A stretch of 64,000 bases of DNA from Brevibacillus laterosporus. GTDB taxonomy: Bacteria; Bacillota; Bacilli; Brevibacillales; Brevibacillaceae. The notes under the pieces are model-generated. The model was not told the DNA's origin and made no database searches. It saw nothing but the letters and a program-made list of their open reading frames with translations. Position numbers and translations under genes: made by a program. The stretch is taken from contig CP033464.1 in assembly GCA_007833815.1 (NCBI GenBank), forward strand, positions 4,954,001-5,018,000, in the 5' to 3' direction. The first letter of the stretch is position 1. Every line of letters begins with the position of its first letter. Shown one piece after another: positions 7,471 to 15,508 of the stretch.

Positions 7471-8245
7471 CTCGCAGAGCAATTTTGAATCCACGTGTTA
7501 GTGCCAAGTCGATGTTACTGACTATCTTGTCAAAAGTTCCTTGACCACCAGCTGTGACTCGTCGTTGATCATGAATATGTTTTGGTCCATCAATAGAGAT
7601 CTGAAAAAAATCCCACATTGATTTATATTGTTCAAAAAAATCTAGAAACTCATGTAAGAAAGTACCGTTTGTAATCGCGTAAGAACGAAAACCGTATTCT
7701 TCTATGCCGCGACGTACTACTTCATGCACCGTCTTCTTTGAAGTAGGAAGTAGCGGTTCCCCACCATATAGAAGCATGGTGTGCTGGGCATTCTGGAACC
7801 GGCCTCTCGCTTTTTCAGTCTCCAGAATACGATCAATCGCAAAAAACATGTTGTCCATTTCTTCCTGTGAAAGCGAATGATTGATTTTATGAATATCATG
7901 TCCTTGAAAGCAATAGGGACAGCGTAGGTTACACATGTACGTTGTGCAAACACTAAATACGACACCCAGTGAAGAAGCTTGTAACTGAGCATTCATTTCA
8001 TCTCTAAGCTTAATCAGCTTCTCCCACTCTTGTTCCCTACTTTCAAAGAGGTATCCGCGCTTGAACAAGTAAGATAATAGATTGTCTAGTTCAGCATTTG
8101 AATCGCATTGTGTTTTTGATTTTATCTGATCTAGAACTTTTTTTACATCCGGTTCAATCGTGTCAATCGCTCCGCTTAAAGAGTTGACGATAACATAGCT
8201 TCCGTTTGAAAGCTTATGAAATGAGTTGTACGTACTGAAAAACAT
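6977..8245 (-). CDS. Hybrid frame: radical-SAM peptide-maturase N-terminus fused to TnpB C-terminus
   Basis: With the start at the ATG of MFFSTYNSFHK (GAGGGAGTGG upstream), about the first 258 residues are a radical-SAM protein: cluster motif CNLRCPYC near residues 109-112, GGEPLLP and ISIDGPKHIHDQRR. At RAKYKHLRKQLQ (about residue 259) the sequence turns, in frame, into TnpB: ENRWMTDVNHTVSKALVE, the RuvC-II stretch FVVEDLTGV, DPRYTSQTCPKCGHT with a second cysteine pair CCKAC (zinc ribbon), and the RuvC-III stretch SNDDRIGAMNL. The SPASM half of the maturase and the RuvC-I half of TnpB are absent, so neither activity is expected to be complete. Probably a deletion product. Confidence 0.85.
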   Translation of the reverse strand: MFFSTYNSFHKLSNGSYVIVNSLSGAIDTIEPDVKKVLDQIKSKTQCDSNAELDNLLSYLFKRGYLFESREQEWEKLIKLRDEMNAQLQASSLGVVFSVCTTYMCNLRCPYCFQGHDIHKINHSLSQEEMDNMFFAIDRILETEKARGRFQNAQHTMLLYGGEPLLPTSKKTVHEVVRRGIEEYGFRSYAITNGTFLHEFLDFFEQYKSMWDFFQISIDGPKHIHDQRRVTAGGQGTFDKIVSNIDLALTRGFKIALRAKYKHLRKQLQMRQTASSRRRLKKIGQRENRWMTDVNHTVSKALVEKYGANTLFVVEDLTGVRNATERVRVKNRYEYVSWAFYQLRQMIEYKALMHRSKVMAVDPRYTSQTCPKCGHTKKANRNKKIHVFCCKACHYTSNDDRIGAMNLQRKGIEYIVEVTTGA

Positions 8246-8293
8246 GCTTACCACTCCCTCTTTACCCAAAGAATTTCTCACTTATTCTTATGA

Positions 8294-9574
8294 TTAAATG
8301 GTGGTGAGTTCTTTTCGAATGGAATCGAGATATGAAAGAACTTGTTCCCCTGCATGCGTACAATGCGGTTGATCTAAATTTCCATACACCACCAATGCTT
8401 CCGCGGCACACCCTCCACCACATATTGGTGCAGATGAACAACTGCGACATTGTGGAATAGTAAGAGAATTGAATGATTTCCACTTATCCCACTTCCATTC
8501 TTTAAGAAGAAAATCAGGGTAATAATCACCAATCTTATATTCGGCTCGTCCAATCAAATCTGCACAAGCATATATATGATTATCAGGGCCAAAAGTAATT
8601 TTTCTACCCTGCACTGATTCACAAAATACGATGTTTGGAAGAAATGGGATTGCTTTTCTTTGCAATTCGGGATCTAGCTGCGATACAGAATAAATGTATC
8701 GATACATATCAGAGCCAACTATTATCTTCTGCTGATTTTCCAATTCCTCCAGATTTGAAATATCTCGACGCAATTGTTTCAGAATCTCAATTCCTTGCAT
8801 GAGGTTATCACCTGTACTTTGGCACGTATGATCGGTTACAGGAGCAAAATGTATCTTAAAACCTTCTCTGCCTAATATCTCATTTTCTTTGTAATGCTCT
8901 ATCAGAGTGGAAACGGTATTTATGTTTGTCTTGTCAATGTTGACACGCACTGTTATTGATATTCCCCGATTAAGTACATCAACAATGCTATTATCAATTT
9001 TTTTAAACGTACCTTTTCCTCCCACAAGGATTCGCCTTTGATCATGAATATGTTCTGGACCATCTATTGTGATCGTCAAGTTGAGTCGATCCTTATAGTT
9101 TTCCAAGAGGTCTACAAAAGTTGGTAGATGATACCCGTTTGTGTTACAACCTATTTCAAAATCTAGTTCAACAGCTTTTTCACAAATTTTTTGCACGATT
9201 TTGTGTGTAAATGGTAATAATGGTTCGCCACCAAATAGGTTAATCATTCCTTTTTTCAAACCACTCTCTTGGTGAAAAAAATCAATGGCTTTCCATATCT
9301 CATTGGGTTGTTCATCCGTTAAAAGAGACATTTTCTCGTGGATTTCATGGCTTTCAAAACAGTAAGGACAACGAAAATTGCAAGTATAAGTCGGGCAAAT
9401 CACATACTGCATGACTTGTGTTTTTCTAGCAAACACCATCGCTTGCTTTAGAAGCTCTTCCTCTTCAGCTTCTGAATTGTACACATATCCTCGTTTTATA
9501 AGATGGGAAACAACTTCCATCTGTTCTTCTGTAAATTCATGTTCTTGCATATGGGGAAGATGGTGCACTTTCAA
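8294..9574 (-). CDS. Radical-SAM/SPASM peptide maturase, probably truncated at the 5' end
   Basis: A 426-residue protein with the radical-SAM cluster motif CNFRCPYC (Cys 65, 69, 72), GGEPLLPF, TIDGPEHIHDQRR and a C-terminal SPASM region with many cysteines (CESVQGRK, IYACADLIG, CRSCSSAPICGGGCAAEA, PHC) that bind auxiliary iron-sulfur clusters. Such enzymes modify ribosomal peptides. Compared with its neighbour, about 45 N-terminal residues are missing: the frame opens at a TTG without a ribosome-binding site, about 30 bases beyond the ftsZ terminator. No precursor-peptide gene, transporter or protease is nearby. It may be a pseudogene. Confidence 0.8.
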   Translation of the reverse strand: MKVHHLPHMQEHEFTEEQMEVVSHLIKRGYVYNSEAEEEELLKQAMVFARKTQVMQYVICPTYTCNFRCPYCFESHEIHEKMSLLTDEQPNEIWKAIDFFHQESGLKKGMINLFGGEPLLPFTHKIVQKICEKAVELDFEIGCNTNGYHLPTFVDLLENYKDRLNLTITIDGPEHIHDQRRILVGGKGTFKKIDNSIVDVLNRGISITVRVNIDKTNINTVSTLIEHYKENEILGREGFKIHFAPVTDHTCQSTGDNLMQGIEILKQLRRDISNLEELENQQKIIVGSDMYRYIYSVSQLDPELQRKAIPFLPNIVFCESVQGRKITFGPDNHIYACADLIGRAEYKIGDYYPDFLLKEWKWDKWKSFNSLTIPQCRSCSSAPICGGGCAAEALVVYGNLDQPHCTHAGEQVLSYLDSIRKELTTI

Positions 9575-9601
9575 ATAAGTTAAAAAATAAAATTACAAAG
9601 C

Positions 9602-9635
9602 AAAAAACCTTGCTCTCTATAGGAGAACAAGGTTT
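9602..9635 (-). terminator. Terminator of the ftsA-ftsZ transcript
   Basis: On minus AAACCTTG and TCTC pair with GAGA and CAAGGTTT, followed by TTTTTTG. It lies about 60 bases after the ftsZ stop and marks the right border of the accessory island. Confidence 0.88.
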
Positions 9636-9694
9636 CTATGTTTGTTGGTTGTGGCCTCAGGTTATCCTTATTCCACTCTATTTTATCCGCTTAC

Positions 9695-10843
9695 TTAATT
9701 CTTACGACGACGATTGCGCAAGAATGCTGGGATGTCTAGATTATCCAAGTTGCTTATATTAATAGACTTTTCTTCTTCCATTTCCCGAGAACGGGAAGGA
9801 GAGGATGACTGTTGTGGTGCTATATTACGAGCAGATTGTTGTTGCGTTTCAGCCTGTGGACGACGCGTTGCCGCTGGTACATGGCGTTGGTTATCTGCAA
9901 AACCAGTTGCAATAACCGTTACCAGGATTTCGTTTTTCAGGTCTTCGTTAATAACCGCACCGAAAATCATATTTACTTCCGGATCAGCCGCAGAAGAGAC
10001 AATATCCGCTGCTTCATTTACCTCATATAAGCTCAGGTTGGTACCACCTGTAATATTCATTAGAACACCACGAGCTCCATCAATAGATGTTTCTAGTAAT
10101 GGACTGGAGACTGCTTTACGCGCTGCTTCAGCCGCACGGTTCTCTCCACTAGCCACACCAATACCCATAAGAGCAGATCCACGTTCAGTCATAATTGTTT
10201 TGACATCAGCAAAGTCAAGGTTAATCAGACCAGGGGTTGCAATCAAATCAGAGATACCCTGTACACCTTGACTTAGTACATTATCTGCTGTTCGGAAAGC
10301 TTCTAGCATAGGCGTATTTTTATCAACGATTTCAAGTAGACGATCATTTGGAATGACAATAAGCGTATCTACTTTTTCTTTTAAAGCAGCGATACCCGCT
10401 TCTGCTTGCAGAGAGCGTTTACGGCCCTCAAAAGAGAACGGTCTTGTTACTACACCAACTGTTAGAGAACCTAATTCTTTAGCAATTTCAGCAATCACAG
10501 GGGCTGCACCTGTACCGGTACCTCCACCCATTCCTGCAGTAACAAACACCATGTCAGAACCGCGTAGAGCATTCTCAATTAATTCACGGCTTTCTTCTGC
10601 TGCTTTCTTACCTACGTCAGGATTCGCGCCGGCACCAAGGCCGCGTGTCAACTTTTCCCCGATTTGTAGCTTGATATCAGCGCTAGATAGATGTAGCGCC
10701 TGGGCATCAGTATTCACCGTAATGAATTCGACACCTTTTACACCGCCTGCAATCATTCGGTTCACAGCATTGCTACCGCCGCCGCCACAACCAATAACCT
10801 TTATTTGCGCTAATTGTTCCATATCCAAGTCAAATTCGAGCAT
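9695..10843 (-). CDS. ftsZ: Cell division GTPase FtsZ
   Basis: A 382-residue tubulin homologue that polymerises into the Z-ring. It shows the GTP-binding glycine-rich loop [14 protein letters not shown], the tubulin signature GGGTGTG (residues 106-112), the synergy region [11 protein letters not shown], a low-complexity Q/S/R linker from about 318, and the conserved C-terminal peptide [10 protein letters not shown], which binds FtsA and SepF. GAGGAGGAAC precedes the ATG. It follows ftsA by about 117 bases and ends in a strong terminator. Length and motifs are normal. Confidence 0.99.
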   Translation of the reverse strand: MLEFDLDMEQLAQIKVIGCGGGGSNAVNRMIAGGVKGVEFITVNTDAQALHLSSADIKLQIGEKLTRGLGAGANPDVGKKAAEESRELIENALRGSDMVFVTAGMGGGTGTGAAPVIAEIAKELGSLTVGVVTRPFSFEGRKRSLQAEAGIAALKEKVDTLIVIPNDRLLEIVDKNTPMLEAFRTADNVLSQGVQGISDLIATPGLINLDFADVKTIMTERGSALMGIGVASGENRAAEAARKAVSSPLLETSIDGARGVLMNITGGTNLSLYEVNEAADIVSSAADPEVNMIFGAVINEDLKNEILVTVIATGFADNQRHVPAATRRPQAETQQQSARNIAPQQSSSPSRSREMEEEKSINISNLDNLDIPAFLRNRRRKN

Positions 10844-10891
10844 CTTGAAAGTTCCTCCTCATTCATTCATACACGCTTTTCTCAATTTTGT

Positions 10892-10919
10892 TAAAAACCC
10901 GTTGTTATAGGACGACGGG
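10892..10919 (-). terminator. Weak terminator-like hairpin between ftsA and ftsZ
   Basis: CCCGT and GT pair with AC and ACGGG around CCTATA, followed by TTTTTAAC on minus. The stem is short with an internal mismatch, so it may only attenuate read-through from ftsA into ftsZ. Confidence 0.35.
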
Positions 10920-10960
10920 GCGAATTTTATTGAACTTCTTTATCTGTTCGGTTGGTTTGA

Positions 10961-12220
10961 TTAAATGAATTCGCTAAACCAATTCTTCATCTTTTCAATG
11001 AAATTCCCTTGAGAATCCCGTTTCGGTGCTGATGGTGCCGGACGGCTTGCCGCTTTTGCAGGGGCAGGCTTCTTGGACTTATAATTCGTCAGCATCGAGG
11101 CATATTGAATGAGGCCCACACCGATGGTATATCCCGGGTCACGTACACCAATATAATCAGGTATGGCGATGCGTACAGGTGCTGCTAGCTCTTCATTAGC
11201 AAGCTCTAACATTCCTGGCATGCAAACCGTGCCACCAGTTAAAACGTATCCACCAGCGATTTCATTCTGGAACCCAAGACGATATACTTCATCTTCAATC
11301 AAGTTGAAAATCTCTGCGGCCCGTGGCTCGATAATATTGGCAAGATCGACTTGAGTGAATTGTTTCTCCACTTCACTACCGATACGTGTTACCTTGAATT
11401 TTTCTTCATCGGATGCTTCATCAATCAGAGCACACCCATGTTTTCGTTTCATTTTTTCTGCTACTTCTGTATGTGTGCGTAAACCGAGAGCAATATCATT
11501 GGTGATATGGTCTCCACCGATTGTGAGCGTGGAAGTAGCTACTAATTGACCCTGTTCAAAAATTGCGATGGTGGTCGAGCCTGCGCCAATATCGACTAGA
11601 ACAACACCTAGATTTTTATCGTCTTTGGTCAAGGCGACGGAGCTTGCGGCCAATGGTTGCAAAAAGATGCCAGCAACCTGTAAATCAGCTCGCTGTGCAC
11701 ATCGTACAACATTGTGGATCACTGTTTTGGATCCAGTAACAATGGTGCCTTCCATCTCAAGACGAACGCCGATCATTCCCCGAGGATCTTTTATCTTTCC
11801 TAAACCGTCAACAACAAATTCCGTCGGTACGACATCGATAATTTCACGATCTGGCGGCAGTGCGACAACCTTTGCAGCTTGAACAACACGATCAATATCT
11901 TCTTCACGGATCTCGCGGTCTTCACTGGAAACGGCTACCACGCCCTGCGTTTCGAATAGCTCTATATGGGTGCCAGATATTCCGACATAAACGTCTTCAA
12001 TTGTTACCCCTACCATACGTTCAGCATGATCGACTGCTTCTCGGATTGCATGCACGGTTTGGTCGATATCTACAATAGTTCCTCTACTAATGCCCTCTGA
12101 ATGGGATTGGCCTACACCAATAATATTGATATTGCCGTTATTTACTTCTCCAATCATAACGCGTACTTTAGAGGTACCAATATCGATGCTGACAATAAGA
12201 TCATTTTGACTGTTTACCAA
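10961..12220 (-). CDS. ftsA: Cell division protein FtsA (actin-like)
   Basis: A 419-residue actin-fold ATPase that tethers FtsZ to the membrane. It opens with phosphate-1 loop IVSIDIGTSKVRVMIGE, has the 1C-domain stretch EDVYVGISGTHIELFETQGVV, phosphate-2 loop VVLVDIGAGSTTIAIF, YVLTGGTVCMPGM, and a C-terminal amphipathic membrane-targeting helix FIEKMKNWFSEFI after a proline- and alanine-rich linker. The start is a TTG ten bases after GGAGG. About 170 bases separate it from sbp, enough for its own promoter, although none was convincing by eye. Confidence 0.98.
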   Translation of the reverse strand: MVNSQNDLIVSIDIGTSKVRVMIGEVNNGNINIIGVGQSHSEGISRGTIVDIDQTVHAIREAVDHAERMVGVTIEDVYVGISGTHIELFETQGVVAVSSEDREIREEDIDRVVQAAKVVALPPDREIIDVVPTEFVVDGLGKIKDPRGMIGVRLEMEGTIVTGSKTVIHNVVRCAQRADLQVAGIFLQPLAASSVALTKDDKNLGVVLVDIGAGSTTIAIFEQGQLVATSTLTIGGDHITNDIALGLRTHTEVAEKMKRKHGCALIDEASDEEKFKVTRIGSEVEKQFTQVDLANIIEPRAAEIFNLIEDEVYRLGFQNEIAGGYVLTGGTVCMPGMLELANEELAAPVRIAIPDYIGVRDPGYTIGVGLIQYASMLTNYKSKKPAPAKAASRPAPSAPKRDSQGNFIEKMKNWFSEFI

Positions 12221-12389
12221 ACCAGTGACACCTCCCCTAGTTCAACTTGTACTTTAATTAAGTGATGACATCTGCATATTTTATTCCACACAGGATACCC
12301 ATTCCCTTTTTTTTCTTACAATCTTTTTTAAAAATCATATTGGTAATTGTAACCAAGTTATAATTTGGTTGAACCCGATGCTCATTTAT

Positions 12390-12740
12390 TTACACATCAC
12401 GCTTATTTAACCATTTTGCCAGCAAAATCCGACGTATGATGGCTAGGTTATTAAATAAGCGTACCCCAAATGCTACAATGGCTGCCATGTACAGATCAAT
12501 GCCTAGAAAAGCTCCAAGAAAGGCTAGTCCAGCGGCAAACAGCGTATTGAAAAAGAACCCAGATAAAAAGACCCGAACATTGAACACTCGTTCCAAATAA
12601 GATCGAATGCCACCAAAAATCGTATCCAAACCAGCCAACAATGCGATCGATACGTAACTACTATACTCTTGAGGTACATTGATGTTTAGATAAAATCCCG
12701 CTATTACTCCTGCAATCAACCCTACAATCGGCAACCACAT
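12390..12740 (-). CDS. sbp: Small basic protein Sbp (DUF1290)
   Basis: A 116-residue integral membrane protein with three to four hydrophobic segments (LPIVGLIAGVIAGFYL, SIALLAGLDTIFGGIRS, FNTLFAAGLAFLGAFLGIDLY, VAFGVRLFNNLAIIRRILL). The DUF1290 family occurs almost always just upstream of ftsA in Firmicutes; its function is unknown. Two bases separate it from the preceding DUF881 gene, so the two are co-translated. Confidence 0.9.
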   Translation of the reverse strand: MWLPIVGLIAGVIAGFYLNINVPQEYSSYVSIALLAGLDTIFGGIRSYLERVFNVRVFLSGFFFNTLFAAGLAFLGAFLGIDLYMAAIVAFGVRLFNNLAIIRRILLAKWLNKRDV

Positions 12741-12742
12741 TA

Positions 12743-13489
12743 TTATGAATCTCCTTTTAACTTCACCGGTTTCATGAACCGCATCTGCTTGTTCCCTGTG
12801 AACGGCGGGATGATGAGATGATCCTGTGCTTCCATTTTTACAATTTTGTTCATCGATTGAAACGTGCTTTCAACACCTTCTAGCTTCATACTGCTTAGTA
12901 AGGTTTCAGGATCACCTAGCGCCTTGATTTCATATGGCAAGCGAATGGTTTTCGTATCCACTTGGATTTCCTCGCCTACATTTCGGATCGAACTATTAGA
13001 AATTAGCCGATTATTATTAATGGCAATCACAGTAGCACCATTCGCTAAAAGTTCATTGGTCAACCAACGCAAGTCAACGTCCAACATCAAGCTAGATGCT
13101 GATTCCTCTATATGAGGAGCGTCTCCTTCCCAATGATCGCCAACTGGCACTTCCATATTTTCAATACGGATGATAATGCCTTTTCCTTCTACAACATCAA
13201 GACCTGCTAGCTTTTTGGTTCGGTTTAATTCTTCTTTCATAACACCGATTGTCTCTACAGAACTTAGAGATGCTTCATATTGGGCTAAAAGTTCTCCCTG
13301 TTTAGATATATCGGCTAAAAGGTCCTTACTTTTTTCCTGTTCTTTTAGTAGGGCTTTCCGAAGTTCAATCACACTTCTCGCATCCGCTTGTTTAGGATGC
13401 TTTGTGCTCTGAATTTGTGTCGCTAACATAATTCCTATGATAGCACTAATAATGGTTAATATAAACGTAATTTTACGGTTTTCCAGCAT
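12743..13489 (-). CDS. ylxX: DUF881 membrane-anchored protein (YlxX type)
   Basis: A 248-residue protein: one N-terminal membrane helix (ITFILTIISAIIGIMLATQI), a coiled-coil stretch (about 42-95, ELRKALLKEQEKSKDLLADISKQ) and a DUF881 domain (GKGIIIRIENMEVPVG, LRWLTNELLANGATVIAINNNRLISNSSIRNVG, IRLPYEIKALGDPETL). The fold faces outside the cell. It is the second of two adjacent DUF881 genes, the usual ylxW-ylxX pair between divIB and ftsA; both are of unknown function, probably accessory to division. Confidence 0.88.
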   Translation of the reverse strand: MLENRKITFILTIISAIIGIMLATQIQSTKHPKQADARSVIELRKALLKEQEKSKDLLADISKQGELLAQYEASLSSVETIGVMKEELNRTKKLAGLDVVEGKGIIIRIENMEVPVGDHWEGDAPHIEESASSLMLDVDLRWLTNELLANGATVIAINNNRLISNSSIRNVGEEIQVDTKTIRLPYEIKALGDPETLLSSMKLEGVESTFQSMNKIVKMEAQDHLIIPPFTGNKQMRFMKPVKLKGDS

Positions 13490-13500
13490 GGTATCACCTG

Positions 13501-14226
13501 TTAGGAGGAAGAGCTTGTTCCCATTTTCACTTCACCTACAAAAGCAGGTAGCTCAAGGGAATCTTTCTTCGCCGTTTCAATTTTTATAAACCCGTCAAAT
13601 GAATCAATAACCCCACCCGGTAATTGAAGCGCTCCCTCTAAAGTCACAGGGTCGCCCACTGCCTTAATAACAAAAGGCGCTGCCGACTTTACGCCGTTTA
13701 CAATAACGGTAGGCCCCACGCAACGGATCGAGGAACTGGTAACCAAGCGTTGGTCATTCACGCTAATTCCCTCCGCTCCAGCGGCAAATAACTCATTTAC
13801 TACTCGCCAAATGTCTTGTTCGTGGACAATGTTTTGTACAATATTGGTGCTAATTGGACTGGGATTATCTCGAAGGGTAACCATCAAACCAGTTCCTGTC
13901 GCCGGTACCGTCCCTGCCAGCATACGCGAACGGTCCAAGGCCGTTAAGAGCGCTGCCGCTTCTGATTGGTGATTAGCCATCGCTGTCTCTACCTGGGATA
14001 CTTTACGCTGAGTTTCCGTATATTGCTGTTCAAGTGCCCGATTCTTTTCTCGTTCCGCAATAATACGTTCATTTAGCTTGGTTTCTTGCTGAAATTCCTT
14101 TTCTGTTTGCACCACTTTTTTATGTAGCTGGGTCAACTCGATGGAGTTAGCCATCAGAAATCCGGTACTAAACATGACCAGCGTAAGATATACATGAAAT
14201 TTCCGAACTCGCATGCCTTTTGTCAC
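13501..14226 (-). CDS. ylxW: DUF881 membrane-anchored protein (YlxW type)
   Basis: A 241-residue paralogue of the next gene: membrane helix FHVYLTLVMFSTGFLMANSI, coiled coil (about 32-95), then the DUF881 domain (GTGLMVTLRDNPSP, WRVVNELFAAGAEGISVNDQRLVTSSSIRCVGPTVIVNG, PFVIKAVGDPVTLEGAL). It lies about 60 bases after divIB and 11 before the second copy. The shared NdqRLvtsSSIRcvG block confirms that the pair arose by duplication. Confidence 0.88.
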   Translation of the reverse strand: MTKGMRVRKFHVYLTLVMFSTGFLMANSIELTQLHKKVVQTEKEFQQETKLNERIIAEREKNRALEQQYTETQRKVSQVETAMANHQSEAAALLTALDRSRMLAGTVPATGTGLMVTLRDNPSPISTNIVQNIVHEQDIWRVVNELFAAGAEGISVNDQRLVTSSSIRCVGPTVIVNGVKSAAPFVIKAVGDPVTLEGALQLPGGVIDSFDGFIKIETAKKDSLELPAFVGEVKMGTSSSS

Positions 14227-14287
14227 CTTTCATTTTCCTTCTAGACGGTTAGCTGGCTCTACTAGTTGCTTGGACTCCTCGAATTTT

Positions 14288-15421
14288 TTACTCAAAAGAA
14301 GTTGTTTCTTCCGTTGAATGGGTATCTTGATTAGTACCAGCCTGACTATTGGTTTGGCTCAGATCATTGTTTTGGCTCTGGTCGTTATTTTGGTTAGAGG
14401 TATTCGAACTACCGTTATTCTGGTTAATAATCCCATTATTCTGATTGTCACTTTGTTGATTGTTCGTATTTTGTCCATTCTTTTGGTCACTATTGTTTTG
14501 ACTATTGTTTTGACTATTGTTTTGACCGTTGTTGTCCTGAGTTTGTGAAGTTTGATCCTGCGTACGATTTTCTGTACTTTCACTAGAGGAAGCATCCGTA
14601 CCAGTACCAGATTGATTAGATGAGCTACCATCAGGATTTGTTACTTGTTGTAATTGTTGTTGATTAGTCACATGATGACTGTATTCTTCAAACCACGTCA
14701 CATCCAAAAGGTTAACAATTCCTTTTTGGTCTTTAGGAATCTCCTGTACAATGGACGGATACCAAGGCATTTTTTTCTTTAATTGGGAGAGTGTACTACG
14801 AACTTCATTCCCATCCCGCATATTTAGCACCACTTGCTGATCGTCATATTTGCTAGGTACTAGCGATAGATCAGAGATTTGGTGCAAAACTCCACCTTGT
14901 AGCGAAATAAGGGCTTCAGCTAACTGTTTTAACATTTTCGGATCCTTACTCGCCCAAGATTGGATAACAGGTCTGTCCATCATGAGAAGTTGTGTTGGAG
15001 GAGCTAATAACGTACCCTCTTCCAATAAATAACTAGGCTGTTTTTGTCCATTTACATACAGGGCTGTCCGGCGATATTCTTGAATATTTAAGCGAATAAC
15101 ACCAGGGAAATCACGGGAGATAGAGATATCCTTGATGCCCTTTAATGTGGAAATACCTGCTTCAACATCGCTATTCCACACATTAAAAAACTGCATGCCT
15201 TTTGTAAGGGTAGATGCCTGAATAATCTGCTCCTTGGTATATAAAATATTCCCATAGACTTGAATATCAGTTACCTTACTGTAAGGAGAGCGGAAAAATA
15301 CAACGCCTAATACTATTAAGAAGAAAATAGCCAACACAATAATTAAACGGCGGTTTCCTTTTTTCTTACGTGGCGTTGCATTTTTTACGAGCGGTATTCT
15401 GTCGTTCTTATACCTATTCAA
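14288..15421 (-). CDS. divIB: Cell division protein DivIB/FtsQ with a long Asn/Gln-rich tail
   Basis: The protein has a basic cytoplasmic N-terminus, one membrane helix (RRLIIVLAIFFLIVLGVVFF), a POTRA domain (VTDIQVYGNILYTKEQIIQASTL) and a beta domain ending near NLLDVTWFEEY. In divisome assembly it works with FtsL and DivIC. The family is usually about 260 residues; this one has 377 because of a tail of roughly 115 residues made almost only of N, Q, S, T, D and G. The tail is partly encoded by three perfect 12-base repeats (14489-14524). Start is a TTG after GGGAGGGGAG. Confidence 0.93.
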   Translation of the reverse strand: MNRYKNDRIPLVKNATPRKKKGNRRLIIVLAIFFLIVLGVVFFRSPYSKVTDIQVYGNILYTKEQIIQASTLTKGMQFFNVWNSDVEAGISTLKGIKDISISRDFPGVIRLNIQEYRRTALYVNGQKQPSYLLEEGTLLAPPTQLLMMDRPVIQSWASKDPKMLKQLAEALISLQGGVLHQISDLSLVPSKYDDQQVVLNMRDGNEVRSTLSQLKKKMPWYPSIVQEIPKDQKGIVNLLDVTWFEEYSHHVTNQQQLQQVTNPDGSSSNQSGTGTDASSSESTENRTQDQTSQTQDNNGQNNSQNNSQNNSDQKNGQNTNNQQSDNQNNGIINQNNGSSNTSNQNNDQSQNNDLSQTNSQAGTNQDTHSTEETTSFE

Positions 15422-15464
15422 CTATTCTCCCCTCCCAACGGTTATTCACTATCCTTATAAAGCG

Positions 15465-15492
15465 TGAAAAGCGGCATAACATCCATGCCGCT
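15465..15492 (-). terminator. Terminator-like hairpin between murA and divIB
   Basis: AGCGGCAT pairs with ATGCCGCT around a seven-base loop, followed on minus by TTTTC only. The short U run suggests partial termination or transcript stabilisation rather than a full stop. Confidence 0.55.
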
Positions 15493-15508
15493 CCCCCACT
15501 TTTGTATG

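Noticed and set aside
9714-10271. Long plus-strand open frame opposite ftsZ
   Set aside because: It is antisense to a strongly conserved gene, has no ribosome-binding site and no recognisable protein; it follows from ftsZ codon bias.
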